From positions 1 through 7,917 of the forward strand of contig CABSBK010000040.1 in the NCBI GenBank assembly GCA_902475865.1: a DNA stretch of 7,917 nucleotides. The letters are read 5' to 3'. The position numbers and the translations under genes were made by a program. The notes below the pieces were generated by a model that saw nothing but the letters and a program-made list of their open reading frames with translations, was not told the DNA's origin and did no database searches. Shown in pieces: positions 1 to 5,641 of the stretch (the stretch's first letter is position 1; every line of letters starts with the position of its first letter). This DNA comes from an uncultured Collinsella sp. (GTDB taxonomy: Bacteria > Actinomycetota > Coriobacteriia > Coriobacteriales > Coriobacteriaceae).

Positions 1-25
1 AAGCAATAAAATGAGTATTATTATC

Positions 26-55
26 CGCTCATCGTATATTTCTTCACGCTCATCG
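26..55. repeat. 9-bp direct repeat upstream of the C69 dipeptidase gene
   Basis: CGCTCATCG occurs at 26-34 and again at 47-55. The two copies are exactly 21 bp apart, about two turns of the helix. They lie in an AT-rich stretch upstream of the dipeptidase gene, so they could be a tandem binding site for a regulator. This is inference only, and two copies of a 9-mer could also be chance. Confidence 0.3.
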
Positions 56-83
56 AGTAAAAGCTGTTGTCGAATGAATACTC

Positions 84-112
84 TTTACACTTCCTTTAGG
101 CTAGTAGATGTA
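84..112 (+). promoter_or_regulatory. Possible promoter of the C69 dipeptidase gene
   Basis: TTTACA at 84-89 is a good -35 hexamer (5 of 6). The hexamer at 17-bp spacing, GATGTA at 107-112, is a poor -10. TAGATG (105-110) and TATTTA (111-116) are alternatives at worse spacing. The first 120 bases are clearly more AT-rich than the coding region, as expected for a promoter, but the exact site is uncertain. Confidence 0.25.
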
Positions 113-121
113 TTTATTAGC

Positions 122-151
122 TGAAACTCCGTACGGTTTCGCGGGGTTTCA
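122..151 (+). promoter_or_regulatory. 5'UTR hairpin just upstream of the dipeptidase ribosome site
   Basis: Bases 122-132 can pair with 141-151 in an 11-bp stem that includes two G-U pairs, leaving an 8-base loop. A competing pairing of GAAA (123-126) with TTTC (137-140) uses the same 5' arm, because GGTTTC and GGGTTTC are near-duplicates. The stem ends 7 bases before the GGGAGGG ribosome site, so it could influence translation or mRNA stability. No ligand class is recognised. Confidence 0.35.
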
Positions 152-167
152 ACAGTTGGGAGGGATC

Positions 168-1967
168 ATGAGGTTTACTCATCCTGTCAACACGCTCAAG
201 AAGCTCGGCTGCGGCCTTGCATTTGGAGCAGCGGCCATTATGGCCATGCCGACTTCGGCGCTCGCTTGCACCCAGATCTACATGGGCAGCCAGCTCACGG
301 CAGACGGCAACACGTACTACGGACGCTCCGAGGACTTCGGCCCGCGCTACATCAAGCACTTTGGCATCGAGCCCGCACACAAGGACGGCAGCAAGTACAC
401 CTCGGTCGAGTCCGGCTTTGAGTACAAGTCCAAGGGCGCAACCTACCGCTACACCTTCGTTCGCGACAACCCCTCTCAGTGGGAAGATCGTTACGACGCA
501 TATTCCGAGGCTGGCATCAACGAAAAGGGCGTTTCCTGCTCTGCCACGCTGAGCACCTCCTATAACGAGAAGGCAGAGGAAGCCGACCCCGTCACCGAGG
601 AGACCGGCATCGGCGAGTACAACTACGCCAGCGTCATTCTGGGCGAGAGCGCCACGGCCCGTGAGGGTGTCGAGCTCCTCGGCAGCCTGATTGACGAGCA
701 GGGCGTCTGCTCCAACGACCAGATCATCATTGCCGACAACAACGAGACCTGGTTGTTTGCAGCGCTTTCCGGCCACCAGTGGATCGCTATGAGGCTCACC
801 GACGATATTGCCTCACTCAACCCCAACATCGGCAACCTCACCTATGACGTCGACCTCGACGACACCGAGAACTGCCTCCACTCCGAGGGCATCGAGTCCA
901 TGCCTAAGGAGAAGGGCTTTGCCGAGTACACCGACGGCAAGTTCGACGTCGCCAAGACCTACGGCGAGGAGATTAGCGAGGCCGGTATGCACCAGTGGTC
1001 GCGCTATGTCCAGGGCCGCGATTACTTCATGGCTCCGCTTGCTGAGGGCACCGACTATGAGATCGTCAAGGACGAGCGCGAAGACGCTCGTGCGACGACC
1101 GGCGCCCTGGTCCACGAGATGCAGCCGCTGTTCTTCCAGCCCGGCAAGTCCGACTGGAACACCTTTGAGATGATTCGTTCCTTCGCCGCTCGCGGCGAGA
1201 ATGTCGCCGGCCTCAACGCCAACACCGACGGCGCCTATGCCATCGGCTCCAACCGCAACACCGAGATCCACACCTTCCAGATCCGTCACGGCATGGACCC
1301 CGAAATCGCGACCATCCAGTGGGAGATGCTCTCCAACGCCGAGTTCTCCGTCGCTATCCCCCTCTATTCCGCACTGCTCACCGAGGTCAGCCCCTACTTC
1401 AGCGATCAGGATGTCTCCTTCGATCACTGTGAAGAGAAAGACGTCGTGAACAACGAGGAGCCCAAGAACTCCATCAACTACGTCCTCATGGACATCAACA
1501 CGCTCGCCTATGAGAACCGCGACAGCTGCGCCACCGGCGTCCGCGCCTATCTCGACGCCCTGCAGAAGGAGCTCATTGAACAGAACCTGACCGTCGACGA
1601 GGCCATGCAGGCCGCCGAGGACACCGAGGCCCGCACCGCCCTGGCCAACAAGGCCGGCAAGGCAGCGACCAAGAACACCTACGTCAAGTGCAAGGCCATG
1701 CTCGAGGAGATGCGCGACTACCTCAAGGAGGGCGACTTCTCCGAGGAGTTCGTCCCGAGTGACTACGATGCCGACAACGACTGCCTGGTCGAGTCCATCA
1801 CCTACGCCGACGAGGCTCTCTCCGATAAGGACGTTGCCGAGCCCGAGGCTGAGGAAGAGGCGACCGAGGAGAAGTCCGAGGGCAACAACATGGCCGCCAT
1901 GGCCGTTGGCGCCGTCGTCATCATCGGTGTCTGCGGCTTCGTGCTTTATCGTCGCAAGAAGGCCTAA
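168..1967 (+). CDS. Secreted, membrane-anchored C69 family dipeptidase (PepD-like)
   Basis: A 599-residue peptidase of family C69, the N-terminal-nucleophile dipeptidases related to Lactobacillus PepD. It would cut small peptides outside the cell. The chosen ATG at 168 follows GGGAGGG (158-164). An in-frame ATG at 108 would add 20 residues unlike a signal peptide and sits in the promoter/UTR region. Residues 1-33 form a signal peptide: KK at 11-12, a hydrophobic core, then S-A-L-A before Cys34. In this family the cysteine exposed after processing is the nucleophile, and the following CTQIYMG and the G-R-S-E-D motif match the usual N-terminus. A Glu-rich linker (about 555-572) leads to a single membrane helix (576-594) and an RRKKA tail, which would hold the enzyme on the outer face of the membrane. 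No LPXTG motif is present. At 599 residues it is longer than the roughly 470 of cytosolic PepD. The physiological substrate is unknown. The family call is confident. Confidence 0.93.
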   Translation: MRFTHPVNTLKKLGCGLAFGAAAIMAMPTSALACTQIYMGSQLTADGNTYYGRSEDFGPRYIKHFGIEPAHKDGSKYTSVESGFEYKSKGATYRYTFVRDNPSQWEDRYDAYSEAGINEKGVSCSATLSTSYNEKAEEADPVTEETGIGEYNYASVILGESATAREGVELLGSLIDEQGVCSNDQIIIADNNETWLFAALSGHQWIAMRLTDDIASLNPNIGNLTYDVDLDDTENCLHSEGIESMPKEKGFAEYTDGKFDVAKTYGEEISEAGMHQWSRYVQGRDYFMAPLAEGTDYEIVKDEREDARATTGALVHEMQPLFFQPGKSDWNTFEMIRSFAARGENVAGLNANTDGAYAIGSNRNTEIHTFQIRHGMDPEIATIQWEMLSNAEFSVAIPLYSALLTEVSPYFSDQDVSFDHCEEKDVVNNEEPKNSINYVLMDINTLAYENRDSCATGVRAYLDALQKELIEQNLTVDEAMQAAEDTEARTALANKAGKAATKNTYVKCKAMLEEMRDYLKEGDFSEEFVPSDYDADNDCLVESITYADEALSDKDVAEPEAEEEATEEKSEGNNMAAMAVGAVVIIGVCGFVLYRRKKA

Positions 1968-1987
1968 GGCCCTTGCGTTCCAAGAGA

Positions 1988-2033
1988 CGGGCGGGGTCGC
2001 ATGAGTCATCCCGCCCGCTCAGCCTGCCCTTTT
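1988..2033 (+). terminator. Probable terminator after the dipeptidase gene
   Basis: Bases 1988-1997 pair with 2008-2017 in a 10-bp, very GC-rich stem (one G-U pair) with a 10-base loop, 20 bases after the stop codon. The only T-run, TTTT at 2030-2033, lies 12 bases beyond the stem, so termination may be inefficient or factor-dependent. Confidence 0.5.
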
Positions 2034-2053
2034 GACCGGCAGGAAACGCCGCC

Positions 2054-2076
2054 GAAATCTTTTCAAAAAAGATTTC
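2054..2076. repeat. AT-rich perfect palindrome upstream of the Trp leader promoter
   Basis: GAAATCTTTT (2054-2063) and AAAAGATTTC (2067-2076) are perfect inverted copies around CAA. The palindrome ends where a -35 element for the -10 at 2098 would be. It could therefore be a repressor or activator operator, or part of the upstream termination region. It lacks a following T-tract on the plus strand, so a plus-strand terminator role is less likely. Confidence 0.45.
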
Positions 2077-2094
2077 CCCGCACACACTTCGCTG

Positions 2095-2103
2095 TGCTAT
2101 AGT
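2095..2103 (+). promoter_or_regulatory. Extended -10 promoter for the Trp leader and ECF genes
   Basis: TGC followed by TATAGT (2098-2103) is an extended -10 element, 5 of 6 to consensus. No good -35 is visible at 16-18 bp, which is tolerated for extended -10 promoters. Transcription would start near 2109-2111, giving about 185 bases of leader before the attenuator T-tract. The palindrome at 2054-2076 lies just upstream. Confidence 0.55.
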
Positions 2104-2161
2104 GCAGCGCAACAGCAACGAGGTGCGACCGCGCCAAGGCATCACGAAAGGAGCCACCAAG

Positions 2162-2230
2162 ATGATGAACACGATGAAGTCCCTCAACAACTGGTGGTGG
2201 CGTGATGCGAATACGATCGGTCGACAGTGA
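2162..2230 (+). CDS. Tryptophan-rich leader peptide (attenuator)
   Basis: A 22-codon open frame, too short for ordinary gene finding, encodes a peptide with three consecutive Trp codons (TGG TGG TGG, 2192-2200) followed by Arg. AAAGGAG at 2147-2153 is a strong ribosome site 8 bases before the first ATG (2162); a second ATG follows at once (2165). The stop is TGA at 2228-2230. Three adjacent Trp codons are very unlikely by chance. Together with the promoter just upstream and the intrinsic terminator 39 bases after the stop, this is the classical layout of a trp-type leader, as in the Streptomyces, Corynebacterium and E. coli trp operons. Here, however, the downstream gene is a transporter S-component rather than trpE. 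The peptide itself probably has no function beyond making the ribosome stall when charged tRNA-Trp is scarce. Confidence 0.85.
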   Translation: MMNTMKSLNNWWWRDANTIGRQ

Positions 2231-2297
2231 GTCCCTCACGCCTGTTTTTGCGCTCTAGGTGATTGGAAGGCCTCCGGTTTCGACCGGGGGCCTTTTT
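2199..2297 (+). promoter_or_regulatory. Tryptophan-responsive transcription attenuator
   Basis: Several mutually exclusive pairings can be read. GGCGTGA (2199-2205), which includes the third Trp codon, pairs with TCACGCC (2236-2242). GTGAG (2227-2231) pairs with CTCAC (2235-2239). CGGTCGA (2218-2224), the last sense codons of the leader peptide, pairs with TCGACCG (2280-2286), which is the loop and first part of the 3' arm of the terminator. A ribosome that reaches the stop codon would cover 2218-2224 and allow the terminator. One stalled on the Trp codons would leave it free to compete. A shorter pairing of TCAC (2236-2239) with GTGA (2259-2262) is also possible. The ordering of these structures is inferred, not computed. 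Confidence 0.65.
2269..2297 (+). terminator. Intrinsic attenuator terminator with TTCG loop
   Basis: GGCCTCCGGT (2269-2278) pairs with ACCGGGGGCC (2283-2292) in a 10-bp stem (one G-U pair) closed by a TTCG tetraloop. The stem can be extended by A2267-A2268 with T2293-T2294. It is followed directly by TTTTT (2293-2297). It lies 39 bases after the leader stop and 80 bases before the S-component start, so it would stop transcripts before the structural genes. Confidence 0.9.
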
Positions 2298-2376
2298 CTA
2301 TCTCGAGCCCGATCGCGTTCGCACCACGCGCCTCCGCTTTCTTCTCTTGTACTTCCCTTCCGAAAGGATTTTAACA

Positions 2377-2949
2377 ATGTCTCAGAACACAACCACCGCA
2401 CAGCCCCGCACCGTCCAGACCGCCGACCGCGGCAAACTCGACGTCCGCGCCCTCGTCTTGCTCGCCATCCTGCTTGCCGCCGGCTTCATCCTCAACTTCA
2501 CCGTCGGCAAGGCAATCTCGGGCATCTCGGGCGGTATGATCAGCCCCGAGTTCATCATCTCGGCATTCTGCCTCACCATCCTGGTCGTTCGTCCCAACAT
2601 TGGCCAGGCGCTCGTCATTGGTCTCATCTCGGCGGCCGTGATCCAGATCACTACCACCTCGCCGTTTGTCGATTTTGCCGCCGAGGGCATCGCCGCTATG
2701 CTCATGGCCGTCATTGTCAACGCTGCCGCCAAGGACGGCCAGGTTAAGCCCGTCGTCGCCATCGCCGCAACATTCGTGACCACCTTTGTCTCGGGCGTCA
2801 TCTTCATGGTCATCAAGATGGCCATGCTCGGCGTTGTGGGCGAGCTCGCCGCAGCCATGCTGCCCGTCGTCGCCATGACCGCCGTATTTAACGCCATTCT
2901 GGTCGGCGCCCTCTACCTGCCCATCCAGAAGGCCCTTAAGCTCAACTAA
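2377..2949 (+). CDS. trpP: ECF transporter S-component, TrpP-like (predicted tryptophan uptake)
   Basis: A 190-residue integral membrane protein with about six hydrophobic segments (near 25-41, 59-72, 76-94, 104-118, 125-148, 160-181), the size and layout of an ECF substrate-binding S-component. ATG 2377 is chosen because AAAGGA (2363-2368) lies 8 bases upstream. An upstream in-frame TTG would start inside the attenuator stem. Ala-rich spacing in the first helix (A25, A30, A34, A35) suits packing against EcfT. The pattern GGM-x2-P (52-57), then R-P, LVIG (79-82), TT (92-93), P96 and E103 resembles Bacillus TrpP, from memory and without an alignment. The Trp-codon leader upstream independently points to tryptophan. 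Downstream lie the ATPase and EcfT genes on the same strand, the rest of an ECF complex. Tryptophan as substrate is a well-supported inference; a Trp precursor or related indole compound is the main alternative. The S-component call itself is strong. Confidence 0.82.
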   Translation: MSQNTTTAQPRTVQTADRGKLDVRALVLLAILLAAGFILNFTVGKAISGISGGMISPEFIISAFCLTILVVRPNIGQALVIGLISAAVIQITTTSPFVDFAAEGIAAMLMAVIVNAAAKDGQVKPVVAIAATFVTTFVSGVIFMVIKMAMLGVVGELAAAMLPVVAMTAVFNAILVGALYLPIQKALKLN

Positions 2950-2955
2950 CCTGCT

Positions 2956-3056
2956 CGGCTTTACGAGCCACCCCATCTTGGCGTTCATTCGTCGCTCGCG
3001 TACCCAAGTACGCTTCGCTCCTCTTTCGCGCCAACCTGGGGCACCTCGTAAAGCCG
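2956..3056. repeat. 101-bp imperfect inverted repeat between S-component and ATPase genes
   Basis: The element starts 6 bases after the S-component stop. CGGCTTTACGAG (2956-2967) is a perfect 12-bp match to CTCGTAAAGCCG (3045-3056). After a 3x3 internal loop, CCCCA (2971-2975) pairs with TGGGG (3037-3041), and TTGGCG (2978-2983) pairs with CGCCAA (3029-3034). At the tip GCGTAC (2998-3003) and GTACGC (3008-3013) form a small hairpin with a CCAA loop. Such a long cruciform-like unit resembles intergenic REP/BIME-type elements. As RNA it could act as a partial terminator or mRNA stabiliser separating S-component expression from the ATPase and EcfT genes. There is no proper T-tract, only TTT at 3057. 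Confidence 0.75.
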
Positions 3057-3081
3057 TTTCCGTGCTTCACCACCAAAGACT

Positions 3082-3143
3082 GTCCCAAACAACGAGCTTT
3101 TGGGGACGTTCCTAAACGACTTGTCATGTAAGAACGTCCCCAA
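3082..3143. repeat. GTCCC/GGGAC inverted-repeat element before the ATPase gene
   Basis: TTGGGGACGTTC (3100-3111) and GAACGTCCCCAA (3132-3143) are perfect 12-bp inverted copies around a 20-base loop, ending 7 bases before the ATPase ribosome site. GTCCCAAA (3082-3089) can also pair with TTTGGGGAC (3099-3107, one bulged G), so two hairpins compete for the same middle arm. The arrangement suggests a degenerate mobile or REP-like unit with a possible secondary effect on ATPase translation. No promoter of its own is convincing here. Confidence 0.65.
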
Positions 3144-3161
3144 TGACTATGAAAGGTATCC

Positions 3162-4751
3162 ATGGAAACGATCATCAACGTCGACGATGTCTCGTTCTCC
3201 TATGGCACGCAAACCGAGCAGGCGCTCAGCCACGTTTCGCTCAGCGTGAACAAGGGAGATTTCATCGGCATCATCGGGCCCTCGGGCGCCGGTAAGTCCA
3301 CACTTGCCGCCTGTCTGTCGGGCGCCGTGCCTCACCACTACACCGGCGCCTTTTATGGCTCCGTGTTAGTTGACGGCCACGACACCTGCGAGGTCTCGCT
3401 CACCGACATATCGCAGATCGTCGGTAGCGTGCTGCAAGACATTGACACGCAGATGGTCGCTTCGGTCGTTGAGGATGAGATGCTCTTTGGTCTCGAGAAC
3501 TTTGGCGTTCCGCACGACCAGATCGAGCAGCACGTGAGCGAGACGCTTAAGACCGTCGGCATTAGCGACCTGCGCGACCGCGAGATCGCCACCCTCTCGG
3601 GCGGTCAAAAGCAAAAGGTAGCTATCGCCGCCATCCTCGCCATGCGTCCGCGCGTCTTAGTGCTCGATGAGCCAACCGCAGCACTCGACCCCGCCAGTTC
3701 CACCTTGGTCTTCGAGACGCTGCGTGAGGCAAACCGCGCACTCGGCATCACCATCGTCGTCGTTGAGCAAAAGGTCGCTCTGCTTTCGGAGTACTGCAAC
3801 CGTGTGTTGGTGCTCGATCACGGCCAGATCGCGCTGCAAGGTGAGCCGCACGAGGTCTTCGCACGCACCGACGAGCTTCGCACCATCGGCGTCGATTGTC
3901 CGCGCGTCACGCGCATCTTCAACAGTCTCGAGGCCGATGGCTTGGTAAGCGGCACGCCCTGTCTGGATGTCGACGAGGCAGAACGCCTGATCACGGAAAT
4001 CGTCGACCCCGACCGTGCGACAAGCGATACCCAGGCGCCCGCAGGCTCCCCGCACGCGCCGTCGCTGCGCCCGCATGCGAAAGACGCCGAGCCGGTGCTC
4101 ACCTTTCCACGACCTCAACTTGACGCTCTACCCCGGCGAGCTCGTGGGCATTGTCGGCCAAAACGGAGCCGGCAAAACCACGCTCACCAAACTGCTCACG
4201 GGTTTGCTCAAGCCCGCATCGGGCAGCGTACGCGTTACGGGCTTGGACACGGCATCGGTTCCCACGAGCCGCATCGCACACGAAGTGGCAACGCTTTTCC
4301 AGAACCCCGACCGCCAAATCTGCAAAGACACCGTGTTCGACGAGGTCGCCTTTGGTCTAGAACTTGCCGGCATCGACCGCGCCGAAGCCCTGCGTCGCGC
4401 CCAGCTGGTCATCGACCGCTTTGGTCTGCCGCTCGACGAGGCGCCGTTCTCGCTCTCGCGCGGTCAGCGCCAGATGGTGGCGCTGGCGACCCTCGTCGTG
4501 TGCGAGCCCGACGTCGTGCTGCTCGACGAGCCCACGAGCGGCCTGGACTACCGCGAGTGCATGACCGTGATGGAAACGGTGCGCACCATGGCAGAGCGCG
4601 GTTGCGCCGTCATCATGGTCTGTCACGACATGGAAGTCGTTTCCGACTTTGCCGAGCGCATCGTGGTGATGGCCAACGGTCGCATCCTCGACCGCGGCCG
4701 CACGCACGAGCTGTTCTCGAACATCGAACTCATGCAGCGTGCCTACGTTGA
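3162..4751 (+). CDS. Two-domain ECF ATPase, first half intact, then out of frame
   Basis: Energises the ECF transporter by ATP hydrolysis. ATG 3162 follows GAAAGG (3151-3156). Residues 1 to about 250 are a complete ABC ATPase domain: A-loop Tyr14, Walker A GPSGAGKST (39-47), Q-loop Gln92, signature LSGGQ (145-149), Walker B VLVLDE (165-170), D-loop ALD (174-176). The switch position reads V-E-Q-K, with Gln203 where a His is usual. A linker (about 250-310) leads to PVLTF (311-315), which looks like the first strand of a second ATPase domain. From codon 316 (4107) this frame gives Arg/Pro-rich sequence without motifs until a stop at 4749-4751. The real second domain continues one base forward from 4108 to 4872. 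The ancestral gene would be 3162-4872, about 580 residues, the double-ATPase type seen in single-polypeptide ECF modules. A pseudogene, or a sequencing or assembly error, are both possible. If the sequence is right, a 529-residue protein with a nonsense tail results. Confidence 0.8.
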   Translation: METIINVDDVSFSYGTQTEQALSHVSLSVNKGDFIGIIGPSGAGKSTLAACLSGAVPHHYTGAFYGSVLVDGHDTCEVSLTDISQIVGSVLQDIDTQMVASVVEDEMLFGLENFGVPHDQIEQHVSETLKTVGISDLRDREIATLSGGQKQKVAIAAILAMRPRVLVLDEPTAALDPASSTLVFETLREANRALGITIVVVEQKVALLSEYCNRVLVLDHGQIALQGEPHEVFARTDELRTIGVDCPRVTRIFNSLEADGLVSGTPCLDVDEAERLITEIVDPDRATSDTQAPAGSPHAPSLRPHAKDAEPVLTFPRPQLDALPRRARGHCRPKRSRQNHAHQTAHGFAQARIGQRTRYGLGHGIGSHEPHRTRSGNAFPEPRPPNLQRHRVRRGRLWSRTCRHRPRRSPASRPAGHRPLWSAARRGAVLALARSAPDGGAGDPRRVRARRRAARRAHERPGLPRVHDRDGNGAHHGRARLRRHHGLSRHGSRFRLCRAHRGDGQRSHPRPRPHARAVLEHRTHAACLR

Positions 4752-4872
4752 GCCGCCCCAGGTCATCGAACTCTCGCGCCGTCTGGCATCCACCGTCTCG
4801 CCCGCCTTTACGCAGGTGAGTGAGGTCACTGATATCGTTCGCATTACCGAGGAGATGGTCCGCCGTGGTTAA
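4108..4872 (+). pseudogene. Second ATPase domain of the ECF ATPase, frameshifted and lacking its N-terminal strand
   Basis: About 254 codons in the +1 frame relative to the 3162 start encode a second ABC ATPase domain: Walker A GQNGAGKTT, Q-loop LFQNPDRQ, signature LSRGQ, Walker B VVLLDEPTSGLD and a proper switch His in V-C-H-D-M. Aligned with the gene's own first domain, the sequence jumps from PVLTF straight to HDLNLTLYPGE. The segment equivalent to residues 8-23 (second strand and A-loop Tyr) is absent and one extra base remains, so a deletion of 3n-1 bases, roughly 44-47, explains both the frame change and the loss. The frame is open upstream to a GTG at 4015 and has an ATG at 4075, but neither has a ribosome site and the residues they add are out-of-frame linker. 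Independent translation is therefore unlikely. Its stop overlaps the ecfT start by 8 bases. The good motif conservation suggests the lesion is recent or artefactual. Confidence 0.75.
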
Positions 4873-5611
4873 CGTCATCGACTACATGCCGGGCGACACG
4901 CTGCTACACCGCCTGAACCCCGTCATCAAACTGGGCCTCGCCGCCGCCATCATCATCGGCATTTTCTTGTCCGACACCTATGTGGCACTGCTGGGCTTTC
5001 TGGCACTCACGCTCGCGCTGGGAGCCTACGCCGGCGTCGTCGACCGCCTGCTCGCGCTGCTCAAGCTACTGATTCCACTCGCGCTCATCATGCTGGTGCT
5101 GCAGCTGGCTTTTATGCGCGATGGCAACGTGGTGTGGAGCTTTGTCACCGATGAAGGCCTCATCACCGGAACAAAGGCCTGTCTGCGTCTGCTGGGCGTG
5201 GCGCTACCGCTTATTCTGATGCTCATGGTGACCAAGCTCAACGACCTTGCCAACGCCTGCGTCGAGGTGCTGCACGTTCCGTATCGTTACGCCTTCACCT
5301 TTACCACGGCGCTGCGCTTTGTGCCAGTGTTTGGCCAGGAGATGAACGCCATCATGGAGGCGCAGACCGCACGCGGCATCGAGTATGACACCAAGAACCC
5401 CATCAAGAAGCTTCAGCTCATGCTGCCGTTGTGCGTGCCGCTACTGATCTCGAGCGTGGGTAAAACCGATGCCACGGCCTTGGCGGCCGAGCAGCGCGGC
5501 TTCTACCTGCGCACGCGCGCGAGCTCGTACAAGCGCTACCCCATCAAGGGCCAGGACATTGCCATGCTTATTGTTAGCATTGCCCTCATTGTCCTCGGCT
5601 TCCTGTTCTAA
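4865..5611 (+). CDS. ecfT: ECF transporter transmembrane component EcfT
   Basis: A 248-residue membrane protein of the CbiQ/EcfT family that couples the ATPases to the S-component. The GTG at 4865 is chosen because GAGGAG (4849-4854) sits 10 bases upstream and the protein then begins MVNVIDYMPGD, followed by L-N-P-V-I-K-L (17-23), a usual EcfT N-terminal motif. Hydrophobic segments lie near 22-36, 39-57, 62-83, 106-122 and 232-248. The long cytoplasmic coupling region holds the two diagnostic motifs, A-R-G at 169-171 (in MEAQTARG) and a second at 210-212, which reads Q-R-G rather than A-R-G, a mild variation. The start overlaps the ATPase stop by 8 bases, indicating translational coupling. 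If the ATPase frameshift is real, ribosomes in the wrong frame would stop at 4751, before the ecfT start, so coupling would be reduced. A terminator follows 30 bases after the stop. Confidence 0.92.
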   Translation: MVNVIDYMPGDTLLHRLNPVIKLGLAAAIIIGIFLSDTYVALLGFLALTLALGAYAGVVDRLLALLKLLIPLALIMLVLQLAFMRDGNVVWSFVTDEGLITGTKACLRLLGVALPLILMLMVTKLNDLANACVEVLHVPYRYAFTFTTALRFVPVFGQEMNAIMEAQTARGIEYDTKNPIKKLQLMLPLCVPLLISSVGKTDATALAAEQRGFYLRTRASSYKRYPIKGQDIAMLIVSIALIVLGFLF

Positions 5612-5641
5612 CCCATCGCCACCGGCAACCGATAAATTCAA

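Noticed and set aside
108..167. Upstream ATG for the dipeptidase gene
   Set aside because: It would put a non-signal-like extension before a good signal peptide and lies in the 5'UTR hairpin region. The ATG at 168 has a GGGAGGG site.
258..269. Lipobox reading of S-A-L-A-C at residues 30-34
   Set aside because: The -3 position is Ala and -2 is Leu, not the usual order. In family C69 the N-terminal Cys is the catalytic nucleophile, and the protein already has a C-terminal anchor.
813..2009. Long open frame antisense to the C69 dipeptidase gene
   Set aside because: Its translation is rich in Val, Gly, Asp and Leu without motifs, as expected for the complement of a high-GC gene. The plus-strand frame has clear domain structure.
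2023..2043. CCTGCC/GGCAGG hairpin after the dipeptidase gene
   Set aside because: It has only a 6-bp stem and no T-tract after it. The stronger hairpin just upstream is the better terminator candidate.
4015..4107. Independent start (GTG 4015 or ATG 4075) for the second ATPase domain
   Set aside because: There is no ribosome site before either, and the added residues are the out-of-frame reading of the linker.
4101..4115. Programmed +1 frameshift joining the two ATPase domains
   Set aside because: No slippery codon, stop codon or stimulatory ribosome site of the prfB kind is visible, and the A-loop segment is missing as well, which a frameshift alone would not explain.
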